Assembly: GCA_018524725.1 (NCBI GenBank)
Contig: JAEUWP010000029.1
Coordinates: 62,001 to 126,000 of the forward strand
Length of the DNA stretch: 64,000 bases
Source of the DNA: Podaxis mareebaensis
Taxonomy: Eukaryota; Basidiomycota; Agaricomycetes; Agaricales; Agaricaceae
Reading direction: 5' to 3'
Positions 32,638 through 45,099 of this stretch are shown here, one piece after another; positions within the stretch are counted from its first letter, which is position 1; each line of letters opens with the position of its first letter. The notes under the pieces are model-generated. The model was not told where the DNA came from, searched no databases, and saw only the letters and a program-made list of their open reading frames with translations. A program made the translations under genes and the position numbers.

Positions 32638-35070
32638 CTACGCTAGGAAATCACGTATGAGAATCTGGACCCCCGCTTCTGCTGCATTCTGCACATATTC
32701 CAGTCGTGCAAACCCATGTCCTCGGGCTCGTAAGGCTTCTACAATCATTCTACGATAAGGCTCAACCTGTGCTAGAGCTCCACCGAAAACGAGAACTGAT
32801 GTGGGAGACTGGATACTCGAGCTCCTGGAAAGGAGACGGGCGACTGTATCTGCAGCTGATGAAGCGCCTCTCTCAGCAATTCCCACCGCTTCCGTGTCTG
32901 GCGAAGTATCAGAAGCGGAAGGGAACGCGTATTTGAAGACAACGCGGCAAACACCAGCTACACGGAGTTTGGGGTCGGAATTAACGGACGAAGGATCTTG
33001 GCCTTCCTTCAAGATAGGAGGAACGTTGAGGTATACTGCTGATATCAGTTCGCCGGCTGATTGACAGCCGAAGTACTTCATTATAGCGAGATGGAGGTCC
33101 GTAGGGGGCAATCCGCGATCATTTTGGTCCAATGCCGCTCGAATAGCATCCCTCCCAATAGCGAAAGCAGAGCCTTCATCGCCTAACAAGTAGCCCCAAC
33201 CGCTGGTCCTGTTTAGAGGCTTCGGAAGCGAGGACTGACCATCACTGCTCGAGATCCCATAACTATGTGCAATCGTACCAGTTCCTGTCACCAAAACGAC
33301 ACCACCCGAAACCTGACTAGGGTTCGTGTCCTGGGAAGTGATAATCGCAGAAGAGAGGAGAGCAGCATCATTAGTGATCCTCAGTGTCTTCGGATCTGGA
33401 AGATTCAGAAGAGCGACTATTCGAAGTCGAATCGATGCTAGGTCAGCTGCGCGATCAAGTCCTGCACCTCCTATCCAAGCGCCCGCGAAAATGGGATTTT
33501 CAGGAGGAAGAGTTGGAGGAATAGCACACTTCGGGGCAAGGTTGGAGAGGGCAGCAGTGACGGCCCTGCGTAGAACCGAAAGAGCAATATCGTGACCGAG
33601 GGTGACACTAGAGAGGCATTGAGTTACAGCATACATAGTATGAAGGCTGCTCACAAGTTGCATGGCCCAGCTTCACCTTGGCAGATAATGCCATCCTGGT
33701 TTGCGATTACTGCCTTGCACTTGGTTCCACCAGCATCAACGCACAGAACAAGACGATTGTTTGTGCTCGGAGCAGGAACGGGAAGACTGCCATTAACGCC
33801 CCCCGAAGCTTCCAAAGCGCGCTTTAAAAGCCCTCCGGCACTGTCCAGGATTTTAATGGCGTTAGGTATCGAGGTTTTATGATGCTCAACGACTAAGGCA
33901 AGTTTGACGTTGTCTTGACAAGAACTGAGGAGTTCGTCGATTTGTGAGTCGGAGAGGGTTGTGCCGGGTAGGACGGCCCTAAATATTCTCCGGGCACGAT
34001 CGCGGAGCTTCAAATTAGAGGGTTTGACATCCACCATCTACCCAACGTTCCGGGTTACGGTTTAGGCCTCGGTGCGGAAGGAACGCCATAAATTGTACTC
34101 ACCAAATTTCCATAGGTTTTACCGATTCGAATCATGACGCCCGTGGATATCATATTCAGGATCTGTGCAACGATGAGTCCGATTAAATCGAACTCGTCAA
34201 GGAAACGCACGAGTTTGGTGGCAGTTCCGGCTTTCAACCTAGTACTCCCGGTCACAATTTCGGGTCCTACGACGCACTCGATGACGTAGTCGCACTTGCC
34301 CTGCATATCACTTGGTTTCACACAGCAAATACCAATTGTTAAAGCACCAAGGCCCTGGGCATATGATAAGCCCCCGAGGACATATGGCGTTCGTCCCGAG
34401 GTCGCGATACCGATCACCGTGTCTAATTGGCACAGAGGTGGATGAAGGCCTTGCAAGTTATCTGCAGCGAGACTGGTCGAGTCCTCAGCACCCTCGACGG
34501 CCTTCCGTATAGCCACATCTCCGCCAGCAATAATCCTATCATTACGATTGGGTCTGATGGGAATCTTCGAACTGATAGTGCGACTTACCCTACAAACTGA
34601 GAATGAGGGGCGGAGAAAGTCGGGGGTCTAATGCCTCGGGTGAACTTGGGTTATGGTCGACGTTAGTAGTCTCCTTACATTTCCGAGGCATCCAATATCC
34701 CAAGCCTGTGAGCATGTCAATTTCTTTTCCGGAAAGTAACGAGAGGAAGCAACGCGAAAAATACCTTCCACTGGTCCCAGCACCGATGTAGATGACACGC
34801 CCACCCTTCTTCACTCTGTCTGCAATCAGATCGATGGCTGCAGCGACGTCCTCGAGACAGTATCTAACAGCCTCAGCAACTTTTGTATCTTCGTTATTCA
34901 TAATTCCTGAAAATTCAGCCGAGTCACCAGATTTTCTTACCAGGGAACATTAAAAAAAACTCACTGCACAGTTCAATTGTCGGTACAATGTCAATATTTG
35001 ATGATTGGACATTGCGACCTTCCGTCTGTAGGTTCGAAAGTCGAACAGCCGTTGTATCCGAGTCAGCCAT
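32638..35070 (-). CDS. MurQ-like etherase fused to N-acetylglucosamine-kinase-like domain
   Basis: Seven exons (35070-34965, 34906-34765, 34705-34679, 34627-34589, 34535-34103, 34037-33655, 33607-32638) close in phase to 699 residues. Residues 1-250 are a SIS-fold N-acetylmuramic acid 6-phosphate etherase-like domain: [19 protein letters not shown] (77-83), LDASEIPPTF with E91, [15 protein letters not shown] with E119, and [12 protein letters not shown]. The two glutamates match those implicated in MurQ catalysis. Residues ~345-699 are a BadF/BadG-type sugar kinase: phosphate motif DAGGTK (350-355), [34 protein letters not shown] and [14 protein letters not shown]. In bacteria the etherase removes lactate from MurNAc-6-phosphate; similar animal proteins regulate glucokinase. 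A fungus makes no MurNAc, so the role may be salvage of bacterial wall sugars or amino-sugar sensing. It ends 72 bases from the convergent P450. Confidence 0.9.
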
Positions 35071-38000
35071 AGTGGTAAACGGGTTGTTGCAATGAGTTCA
35101 GGAGGTTACATATTTTCATCAAGAAATCGGGAGATATAGGAGGATATTGTTAACGGATTACTAGCCGACATCTAGAGCACATGGAGCATGCGGCACTCGA
35201 AGGATCCCCATGCCGTTCAGGATGCAAGTCGGTCCTGAGGCGCCAGCGTCACGACGGCATGGACCACGTGATTGATAATTCCTAGGCCTTCTGCCAGGTG
35301 CCTTCTCCATTTGAATTATTTAAGAATATGAAGTATATGGAGAGTTGTCTGACGCCGGATATGGCCCGGAAGCCGAGGTACGCCTGATCAAATTATTCTC
35401 TTCCGGGACGGCATCAAGAGCGAAAGACTACAATTTGATAAAGAACATCTTGCCGAACTTGTACAACCTTCCCAATCAAGGTGTTACACACAGCTATAGG
35501 CCTCTGACATACTTTGTTTTTAGTTGCATGTGATAATTGTGTGAAGTATATATTAGTGTACCTCTGACAAGCAGCTTCGTAAATAAGGAAAATCGTGACT
35601 GGAGTTGGGAAAATGTGGCGCTCCAGTGTGACAAACTTACGCCTTACTTCCAGGAGGTACCACGAAGGTCCTTTTCAAGGCCTGCTTTCACGCGAAGTCG
35701 ACTTTTGGCTGAGAAAGCTATAACCAGCCTAAATCTCCTTAGGTCAGGCTACGGTCGGAACTTGGAACAAGTTCCCTTTGTCACTTGTGAAGCCTACAAT
35801 TTTACAAACGCAGGTCACTTGAATCCGGACGCATAGACGCTCCTGCTAACCACACATGCGATAACGATCCTTTCTAATTTCCTCAATGTCTCCCGGTATC
35901 CTGTAAGAATTTCACCACACCGTATCGATGCCATCGTAAACCGCATATAATTGCCCCTCCTATACCCCAGATCGATAACCTAGGATAGATTGAGCACACA
36001 CTGTCAAAATCTTTGTCGCCGGATTCTGTTCGGGAAAGTGATAGAGATCTCTTTCAAAGCTGATTCATCTGGGAGCGTCGATACCCGAACGCCCAAAATA
36101 GCCAGTCCTGGTATTCCAACCGAATTCTGATCTTAGGTCAGTAAGTAATCCCAAAAGGCTGCAGGCAAGAGGCAAAATGTTCATTGTACTCGTCGTTGCC
36201 TACAACGGTTCCCCTCTGCTTCTACCGAAGACGGTTATCGACAACCCCCCTCAGACATCCGTTCCTCTCACTCCCTGTCGCACGTATCGCCTCTTCCACT
36301 ATATCATCACCGTAGTTGTCCTTGAAATAGCTCTATAAGACAATCATTCAGAGGTCCCCCGTGGACCGTCGCGAGTCTATAGCCGTGGTAATTTAAAATC
36401 CTGCTATAAGAATGTGTACGAAAGACAGTGGGTGTATCAATTGGCATCCAATGGAATGCTGTCAGCGCTCAGGAACACCTGTCGAATGTCTGTTTAGATC
36501 GCGATCGTAACGCCAAGATATAAATAAGTTGAACGTTGAGATTTTCCTTCCCAGTTGCTTACCACTTTAGACCACTTTACACGAGCTTGAAAAGGGTCGT
36601 TGACCTCACACGATCAGCGCGCTTAGCCAAACCAATTTTCTAGTAACTAATGTTGAGCCTAATCGTCAACGTGCATTCAAGCCTGGAAGAGGTACCATAA
36701 CAAGAGAACCTTCGTGACTAAGACAAAGCCTCCTATGCGAGGGTGGCTCATTATAGTTCACTTGGTGATATTAAACAGAGTCACAATCTTAAGCAGTTGG
36801 GGATATACAGTGCATAGATGAATCTTTCCACCCTTAATTCCGACTCACATCTTCAACAATCAAAGTCTGGCTGTAATGGAAGCTGCCACAATCAGGTGAC
36901 ACAATTAATACAAGCATAAGCACAGCGAAGCGTTGGCCTATTTTTTGCGAACAATTAGAGTGCATTTGCAAGCCGTTTTCGGCGATTCAGTTTCAATTCG
37001 GTTTTCGCTGAAAACTAGAGTTACAAATAACCCCTATTCCGATAGATTGCTTCCTTCTATGTACTTATAGGTGTGTATTTGGATGTTACCGGGAGAGTTC
37101 TACTATTGACTTGTCCTCCATGAATGTTTGTCCAGGGCGAATGGCACAGGATGAATGTGCAGAGAGTCCTGACTTACAACTCAGCCTCAGGGAAATAATG
37201 CAATAAACTCGGTGGGGTGTTAGAAGAATCTCCCATGATTCCTTACCTATAATAGGCTCTAATAGATATAGGTTGGTCAGCTTGAGTGTTCGAGCCGGTT
37301 TGCGGGTGAGCGCCCCATTCTGTGATGAATTCCACTCTTGAAGTGAAAGCACATATCTACCCGTCATAAAATACCCTCGATCCGCCGCTTATACGAAGCC
37401 CGCTGAAGCCGGCGCAAAATCAAGCATAGGATCATTCTAGAATCACCTGGAGTCGATACACGACGGTTTAATGCTCTCGCGGAGCAAACTTGGATCCAAG
37501 TCTGCCTTTCCTCTCGTTGATCCGGAGTCCAACAACACCCTTACTGGCCATTCTTGTAAAATTCGGGGTGACTAGCTTCCATTAAACAGATGTTTCAAGT
37601 AGGCCGAAGTTCTTGCTTCAGCACGATTCTTTATTGCCGGCCGTCTGTGAATTATCTGCGGGGGTGCACAGGACAAGTCACCGACTCCTACGAGGGCACC
37701 TGCTTTACAACCAGGCAGGTCCCTGAATGACTCGTACGGGCATCGAACCTTATTTGAGCGTCGGCTTCGGCCAGGGGGCTGCGCAACGCAATCTCAGAGA
37801 TCTTCACGGTAGGTGAAACGAGACCGACGTGACATCCGCCGCCGCCGCCGTGGATATTGCCGTTCGGTTACGTCCACTCAAGTTCTCACCACCTATCAGA
37901 ATAGATGAGGTAGAGGGATCTTTTCCTCGGATTTTAGCTTGCTGTGGGTTTCTGTGAATTGATTACTCCTGCAAGGTGAGAGTGAAGATACGAAAGTGAC

Positions 38001-41000
38001 GTTAATTTTTAGCTAATATTTCCGTGGGATTTTCAGGGATAAGGGTCCCCTGGCCGCTTATTTAACCGGCGGTTAATGAACGTGACTGGTGATGACTTCA
38101 TCGACATGAGCCACTGAATGTAAGCGGAGTGCAGGCAACACTACAACTTACCCAAACACTGTTTTTATGCTGGCTTATTTCCTCTGCGGCAGTCTAAGGG
38201 GGCCAGGCACTTAGCAAACACATATTCTGATATTACTACAACTGTAATTTTAGAACAAAGGTCATATAATTGATATGATCAACCGAAGTGATCGTGATGA
38301 TCATCAAACCTCAACAAAAGAAGCAACGAAGAAGTTCGAGAAGTGCAAGATTGATCCCTGTCACTCTGTCACATGTCAGATTGCAGCTATACGACATACT
38401 ACTGTAATGACAAGGCGTAAACATTAATTATCTACAAAGAGACAAGCCAGCGTCTGGGAGGAATAACCTGACGCCATGTATTGAAGCTGTGGCTGTCGGT
38501 GGGTGTAAGATGTTGGAGACAGGAGATAAACTGACATCGTTCATATATCGCCTTGGTGGCAAGTTATTCAATTGCTAAAGCTTTGCGTTCTATCGTGACT
38601 TACCGATAAGTCAATCCTTGGAAGCTGGATCGATTGCATCTGTGAATAGATCGGTTGTAAGTGGAGCCACAACAACTACTACCTCGTCCCCAACTCATTC
38701 CGCAGCCATGCGTTCAATGGAGAGCCAAGTTCCAGTCTTCGGTACCTGAGCTAGAAGGTGATCGTCGAACAAAAGTAACATGATTTCACTTGACGGTCAC
38801 GCACACCGAGACTATACGGGATCCGGTAGTGTGTTCCGGTTATTCATGAGTTGAAACTTCTAGTTGTATGCGTTTGTGGTCCTCTGTTTCAGGTGTTTAT
38901 AGGAGCGGTGTAGCGCCCAGCCTTTGGAACATGTCAAGCTGAAACGGCACTATCGTTCTAACGCCGAGGCGAGTCTGTTCAGACGAGGAGCGGCAAGGAT
39001 GAGTGTTAAATCATGTAATACTTGCGTTGCGAAGCGATTTTGGAAGGATAGAAGACCGAACCAACGGCATTGGCGATAAAGCCAACAGGTGGTGGCAACA
39101 GTCATCACCGTTCATTCAGGACTGCGGTAAATGGAAAGTGCGTTCGTAATGGCAGGGCATCCGAAAGCAACATGTTTCAATGATATTGTCCTACGAAATC
39201 CCCAGTATTTCTTAAGTGTCAGATCCTCTTGCCTCCCATTTGTATATCTTGTAGCAGCGGAGCAAATAACGTCTGACACCAGCGCCACCTTGGAATGCCT
39301 GTCAGCAATAGAGGCCTCGACTCACTTTGGCACGTGGGATTATTTTTAAACACGACCATTAAGGATTACAGCACATCAATAATTCCGTAAAAGTACCGTA
39401 ATGATGTCTCTCCTGGTCACTCTTGCAATTCAATGGCGTTAAGGGTCTCCTAGAAATCAGAACCGAAGCGTAGTGGAGTTCAAATTGACATGAGCTGAGA
39501 TAATGATTAGATTACTGGTCATACATATTCCGACCGCTGAAGTTTACTTGATGGCGGCTGCAATCGAGAATTCAAGAAAGATATCCCTGTTGATGTCTGT
39601 GATTGATGAGTTGGTGCGTAGTGCCAACCAACTTGTAGTTGCGCAGTTCTGTTGCGATGTGAGAAGGAGCAGCTTGTCACATTGTATCGTAGCATAGTAA
39701 GACACGCATCCTTTTGGCTCGTAGCCGGCTGACGTCTGTCACTTCCACAGAGATTTAGCGACGCGCTCCCACTGTGACGTGGAGAAGAGGAAACGGTGGA
39801 AAACATGAAGTGAGATGTCCATGGTTGTAACGGTTAACTGAAGCGACGGACCAATATGTTCAAGTCAAACCAAGACTCCTTCATCCAGTCTAATGGTTAT
39901 TGGGGATGCTTTACGGGTTTACAGGGAAAGGGGCCTTCCCCAGTACTAATTCTTTTCTCCTTTGTCCCCACCGATCCTCCATGATCGACCATTTGATCAG
40001 AAACGTTGCGAGAATGTGTAACATTAACAACGAAAGAAGATTACTATCTCTTACCTGACATCTTGTCACAATCAATAACACTCGAACCTTGCTCCCGCAG
40101 AGTTCCTTGAGACCTCGGTCGCTGCCACTCAGCTACTTAGGTTGAAAGTAGGGTGGTGTCTGCTGGTAGGTCGCTCCCGTGTTACCCACCGCCATAGTCC
40201 AGCCTCAAGTCCTATGTAAGGATTCGTGCTGTTACACATAATCGAATCTAGAAGCAGGGGTCTAGCTTCTCCAACTCCAGACTACGGAATGTTGACCTCG
40301 GCGTAGTTACGTGTATGAATTGGAGCTGTTACTGTTGCTATTGCCACACATCCTGTCTCCCAGCCTAACGATAGCACCCGCGAAGGTGATAGTGAGTGAT
40401 GAGAGTCGATGTAACCAGGCCAGACACGTGCTCCAAGAATAGAATACAAGGCAGCCAAAAATGGTTGGAGAGATCATTTGAGGTCGGGTGTAAAACAACA
40501 CCGACGCGATTGCTATAGTTAGAAATTGGAAGTGGCCGAATCGCCCGGATTTGGGAGGTGGCGCTTTATATCGGTCTCCAGAGCTCAGGGCCACAGCCAT
40601 ACCGACTTTTTTTTGCCGTAACAGCGACGAGGCGAGGCGGTGAGGCTCCTTCGGGCGGGCGAGGTTTGAGATGAGGCCGGGGTTGGATTGGTAAGGTGGG
40701 GAAACCGACAAATCGAGGGATGCGGCGCCAGACAAAATTGACCCGTCTCTTGGTCGGGGAGCTTGGAAACACGGCCATGTAATAGTTAGGATCTGGGTAA
40801 AGGCTGGAAGGTACTTTTAGGCTCATAGCCTCGCGGATACAGATGCGGGGCACCTCCGAGAGGCGAGGGTGAGAAAGCTGATAGATCCGACCCCGTGCGT
40901 CGATTCTCGACCCAAGGCTTGTCGTTCCCGTGATGCATTATATTGGGTTCAAGAGTGGGTCAGGTGAAAACTACATTCTTTTACGAGAGAAAGAACGTGT

Positions 41001-43200
41001 CCTGAGGTATTAGACGGACTGAGATGGTTGTCTGTGAGGTAAAGACGGTCTGTGAATAGGCCACCGGAACGCTAAAACTGATGATATACTGATCGTTGAA
41101 ATCTGGTGATGTCCGTCGCACTTGTTCATGCGGTTCTACTTCATAGTGTAGAAGAAGATTTTCAGCTGCTGATTGCACATCCGGCCTGACGAGTTCAGGT
41201 GTCTGAAACGATTGATGGGGGAGCTGAGCCATGGTTAAGATCTCATTGGGAAGAACCGATAGAGTTGCCATCTGCGCAGCCACGACACACGCGCGACCAA
41301 TTGATTTGTATACCCTCGAATTGTACACCACTATCATCTCAGTTCGACTGAATAACAGGATGTTCCATGTGATTTCTGCAGTGGCTAAATAAACTTCCTG
41401 TCAAGCATTGAGGATTGACTCGAAGGTGCGACATTCTCAGTATCTGGAAGTTATGCTTGGATGTCCTTCGTGATAACGGGGATGTCGGGGAATGCCTGTG
41501 AACACAGATGAGACCAAACCTTTTGTGGGAGTCGAAGAAAAAATGGGTCGTATTTTTGGTGGTGATTGTGTATCATAGAAGGCTTCTGAGGGTTCGCCGC
41601 GGGAGGGCAGACGTAGGTCTCTCTTTCCTTCAATAGGTTCCTGTGTTTATATGGCGGGGCACCGAGCCGAAGAGAACAAGATGGTGGTATTTCTGGGTTT
41701 TACTGAGCGCGTGGTTCAGGTGCGTCTGGGAGGCCGTCTCAGTGACGTACTGCAGAGGCCGTTGAATTCTGAGTGCCATAATCCCGTACAGCGTGATAAC
41801 CTAATCAAAGAGGTTCGATATGAGGAAATCGCTGGTCCAAGGCGGCGTATATCATCACCTGCAGCAGATTGATTGAAACATGGGATTCTCCTGACTGGCA
41901 CACCAGGAGTTTTGGTTTCGATGAGACAGTGTTAGCGGTGTGAAGTTCCCTGAACATCAAGGTCGGAGAAACCTCGCTCATGGCATAAATACGCAGGCCT
42001 GGAAGTTGATGAGTTAGAAGTGCTGTTTACGCAAGTTTGAGCCTGGTCACAGAGTCGTTGCCTATCTTGCTGCTTTCCTGAGATGCACAGCCAGTCAAGT
42101 CAGTGCATTCGGTTAGGGCATGTCAACGCTTGGCCGTACGACGACCCGTGACCCAGAAGCAAAGGGGGGTTAGAACTCGAGCGATGAGTACTGATGACTT
42201 GTCATCGCCTAGGTGTAGTCGGAGGAAGTTCTTGCTTACCTCTGTGGGTTGGATGCATACAATTATTTGGATATGTACAATTACCAACATTTTGCTGACG
42301 CGATAGAGGTGCGATAGGAGGAAATACCGAAGGGCCTATGCAACGCTGATGACACTTGAGTTATCGGACATCAAATTGTCTCGCGTCAAATCATCGTCGT
42401 TACGGTGGAGCGATAAAGCACGTTCTAAGGGAGATACACAAAATCCGGGAAACCCAAAAAGAGAGTCAAAAAGAGTCCATCAATGATCATTCACCTGTGT
42501 ATTTGTCGTTCGACATTTGTCATTACCAGCAGTAGTGAGGTAGCTCTATTCGTAGTTTGTTAGGCTGTTCCTCTCTTGGAGTCCGATGTCCCAAGCAAGG
42601 GGTGAATTGGATCGGAGAGAAAAGGATTAGCCGGTGGATACCATGGATGGCTGCAGTACGATCGGTACATATTCATTCTTCCGTCGATGACCCCAGCTCA
42701 GCATCAGGGAGACGCGTCGCTTGGAGAGACGGTCAAACTAGGGTGGGTGAGCGAGGGGGAGGGGGGAGGGCTTTTGAAGGGGATGGGATGGGAGGCAAGA
42801 GTCGGGAAGGTGAGTAACCGGCAGCCGATGCGATGAGATCTCGGGCGAGAGAAGCGGAAAGCAGGGCCGTCGCCCGAGTGGGGGTGACAGGAGGGAGACG
42901 AGACCCCAGGAGGTGTGACAGGTGGATCTATGATTGTGTATGTGGCTGTTTGTATTTGATCTGGATCTGTGTGACTGTGACGATGTTTGTGAAGGTTTGT
43001 GAGGTCTTGGGGGTTTACATAGAGGCTTGATGAGGGGATTGAGAGCGCTGTTGTATGGTCGTCTGATAATCGAGTCCAACAGACTCTGCACTCTTCCCCT
43101 TTCCTCCCTCCCGCCCTAGCCCTCGCCGTCACAAGGATACCGCCTGTAGTGAGTATATGCGCTCTTTAGCCCTCGTTCCCCTCGTCCTCAACCTCTCCTA
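35071..43200. other. Long gene-poor region (about 8.1 kb)
   Basis: No conserved protein, tRNA or intact mobile element is recognised. Some isolated frames are worth a transcript check only: 35345-35836 (two short plus frames), 40307-40853 (overlapping minus frames, one with a proline-rich stretch) and 40981-41337 (118-residue minus frame with a true ATG). Base composition looks mixed and low in coding structure. It could contain decayed transposons that I cannot identify by eye. Confidence 0.45.
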
Positions 43201-43385
43201 GGTCTCGCGACCCTTGCCGGCTTCATCTCATCCGCCTTCCAACATCCGCTTGAGCACAGCTCGCGACCCACCTCCTACTTCTATCTCTCCCTCACATCCG
43301 CTTGAGCTCAGCTCGCGAACCTCCACGACCACTGCAATCACCCCGCCCTCGTCCAGGTGTCCGCTTGAGTAATCGCGTAACCTGA
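43201..43385 (+). repeat. Imperfect repeats in the leader of the bHLH gene
   Basis: The unit CATCCGCTTGAGCNCAGCTC followed by GCGA occurs at 43243-43266 and 43294-43317. A shorter copy (TGTCCGCTTGAGTAATCGCG) is at 43359-43378, and a partial CTCGCGACCC at 43204-43213. The copies are separated by C/T-rich sequence and lie within 200 bases of the bHLH ATG at 43402. They could be binding sites or leader RNA elements; the function is unknown. Confidence 0.55.
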
Positions 43386-43401
43386 ACTTGTTCTTCGATA
43401 T

Positions 43402-45099
43402 ATGGCCATGACACTCCCACTCTCTCCCGCATCGGGCAACTCGCCTAGTTCCGATGTTGAAGCACCTCGCACTCCAGTATCTCCCAGTCCCCAGCAAGAC
43501 AACTCCGCCCAACAGCAGCAGCAGAACAACCAGCAGGCCAATCCTTCTTCGCCCACCAATCCCGCTCCCTCCCAGGTCAAGCGCAAGCCTAGCAGGCGCG
43601 CCAACACTGCAGAGCGCCGCGCAACTCACAATGCAGTCGAACGTCAGCGCAGAGAGACTTTGAATGGTCGTTTCCTTGTAAGTCGGCTTGTACTCTTCTC
43701 ACATCAAGCGCATATATTCACTCGTTTTTAGGACCTCGCAGCCCTCTTGCCAAATCTCTCTCAGATCCGTCGTCCTTCTAAATCTTCCATCGTCAACTCT
43801 TCTATCGCTCACATTCACGCCTCTCGGCGCCATCGCATGCTCGCAGCCCGTGAGCTTCGCACGTTGAAACACGAAGCTGATGCACTTCGCCGTGAGATCA
43901 ACGAATGGCGTGATCGGGCTGGGATCCCCCGAGTTGAGGAGCCAGTTCGAGGTGATGCTTTCTCTATGGTCCTCAGCGGCGAGCTGGAAGTTATCGCCGC
44001 CGTCCCTGGTGAAGAAGAGAACGAAGAAGAGAACGATTACGCTGGCTATGAGGAAGATTACCCTGGTGTGGTCCCTAACCATGGCATGCCCCACGGCCAC
44101 CCTCATCACCCCGGTGCTCATCCTCCCATTGATGAGATCGACGATCCTCGTATGGCTTCCATGATCAAGGCCGGTCACTCCTTTGCCCACAACATCCCTT
44201 CTGGCCCCGCAGGTAATGGGTTGCATCTCGCCCATATCCTCCCTCGTCCCTCTACCGGAGGTGCCCCCATGATTGCCAGCCCGACCACTTTCGAGCCTCC
44301 TATGTATGACTCCCATCACGGTTTCGGTGGATCTGTCCCTCCCGGTCCCGGGTTTATTCCGCAACAGCAGCAATCCATGGACGCTGAGAAGATGGCAGCT
44401 TGGTACGGAGCCCAACCACAGCAGCAGATGATCCAGGCACAGAGGTCCCTTTTTACCCCTCCTGCATCTTCTCATGGTCTTCCTGGTGCAAACGGCAACG
44501 GCAACAATAACAACGGCAATGCTTCCCCTGTTAACGGAAACCCTGCTAACGGCGGCAATGGATCCAAACCTCCCTCACCTGCTGCCGCGAATCCCTTCAC
44601 TGATCCTTCTTCGCAAGCCTTCTTCGCCGCCAACATGGCACGGCATCACCAAGGTTACGCGAGCGATGAGGGAAGTGCTGGGAGCAATGGGTCGAATGCG
44701 AAGCGCTTGTCGGTCCCGGTTCCCATTCCCATTAATATTGCGGGGAGAGCACGCGCGATGAGCACGGCTAGTCATGGTGCGCATAGTGCAGGTATGAGCG
44801 GTTCTCCAGGAGGTTCGTCACCTGTCAGTGCTGGTGCTGGTAGCCCGCCGTACGAGGTTGAGAACACATTCGGTCGTCGAGCAGGACCTGCTCCCAACGG
44901 GTGGAGGGACGAGGGGCCTGTCCCGCAACAGCATGGCCACAACCTCATGGGGATGGGAATGGGAATGGGAATGGGTAGCGGCATAATGATGAATGGAATG
45001 GGTATGGGTATGAGTAACGGGCTTGTCGGAAATTCCATGGGAACGATGGTCTCAGTTGGAGGTGGAGGAAGCGGAGGCGGATTCGCGATGATGATGTGA
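43402..45099 (+). CDS. bHLH transcription factor with Gln-, Asn/Gly- and Met/Gly-rich tail
   Basis: Two exons (43402-43677, 43732-45099) give 547 residues. A Ser/Pro and poly-Gln N-terminus precedes the basic region RRATHNAVERQRRETLNGRF (about 73-92), which carries the His, Glu and Arg residues typical of E-box binding. The first helix continues as LDLAALLPNLSQ, then the loop and a second helix SSIVNSSIAHIHASRRHRML, followed by a coiled extension LRTLKHEADALRREI that may act as a zipper. The single intron splits helix 1. The remaining ~400 residues are low-complexity: histidine/proline, Gln and Asn-Gly runs and a C-terminal run of GMGMGM and Gly-rich repeats. It should be a nuclear DNA-binding regulator that dimerises. 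The target is unknown. Confidence 0.9.

Noticed and set aside
40981..41337. 118-residue minus frame with a true ATG
   Set aside because: No recognisable motifs, no neighbouring exons and no promoter signal; left as part of the gene-poor region.
44940..45090. Met/Gly-coding direct repeats as a mobile or satellite repeat
   Set aside because: They are in-frame low-complexity coding sequence at the end of the bHLH protein.
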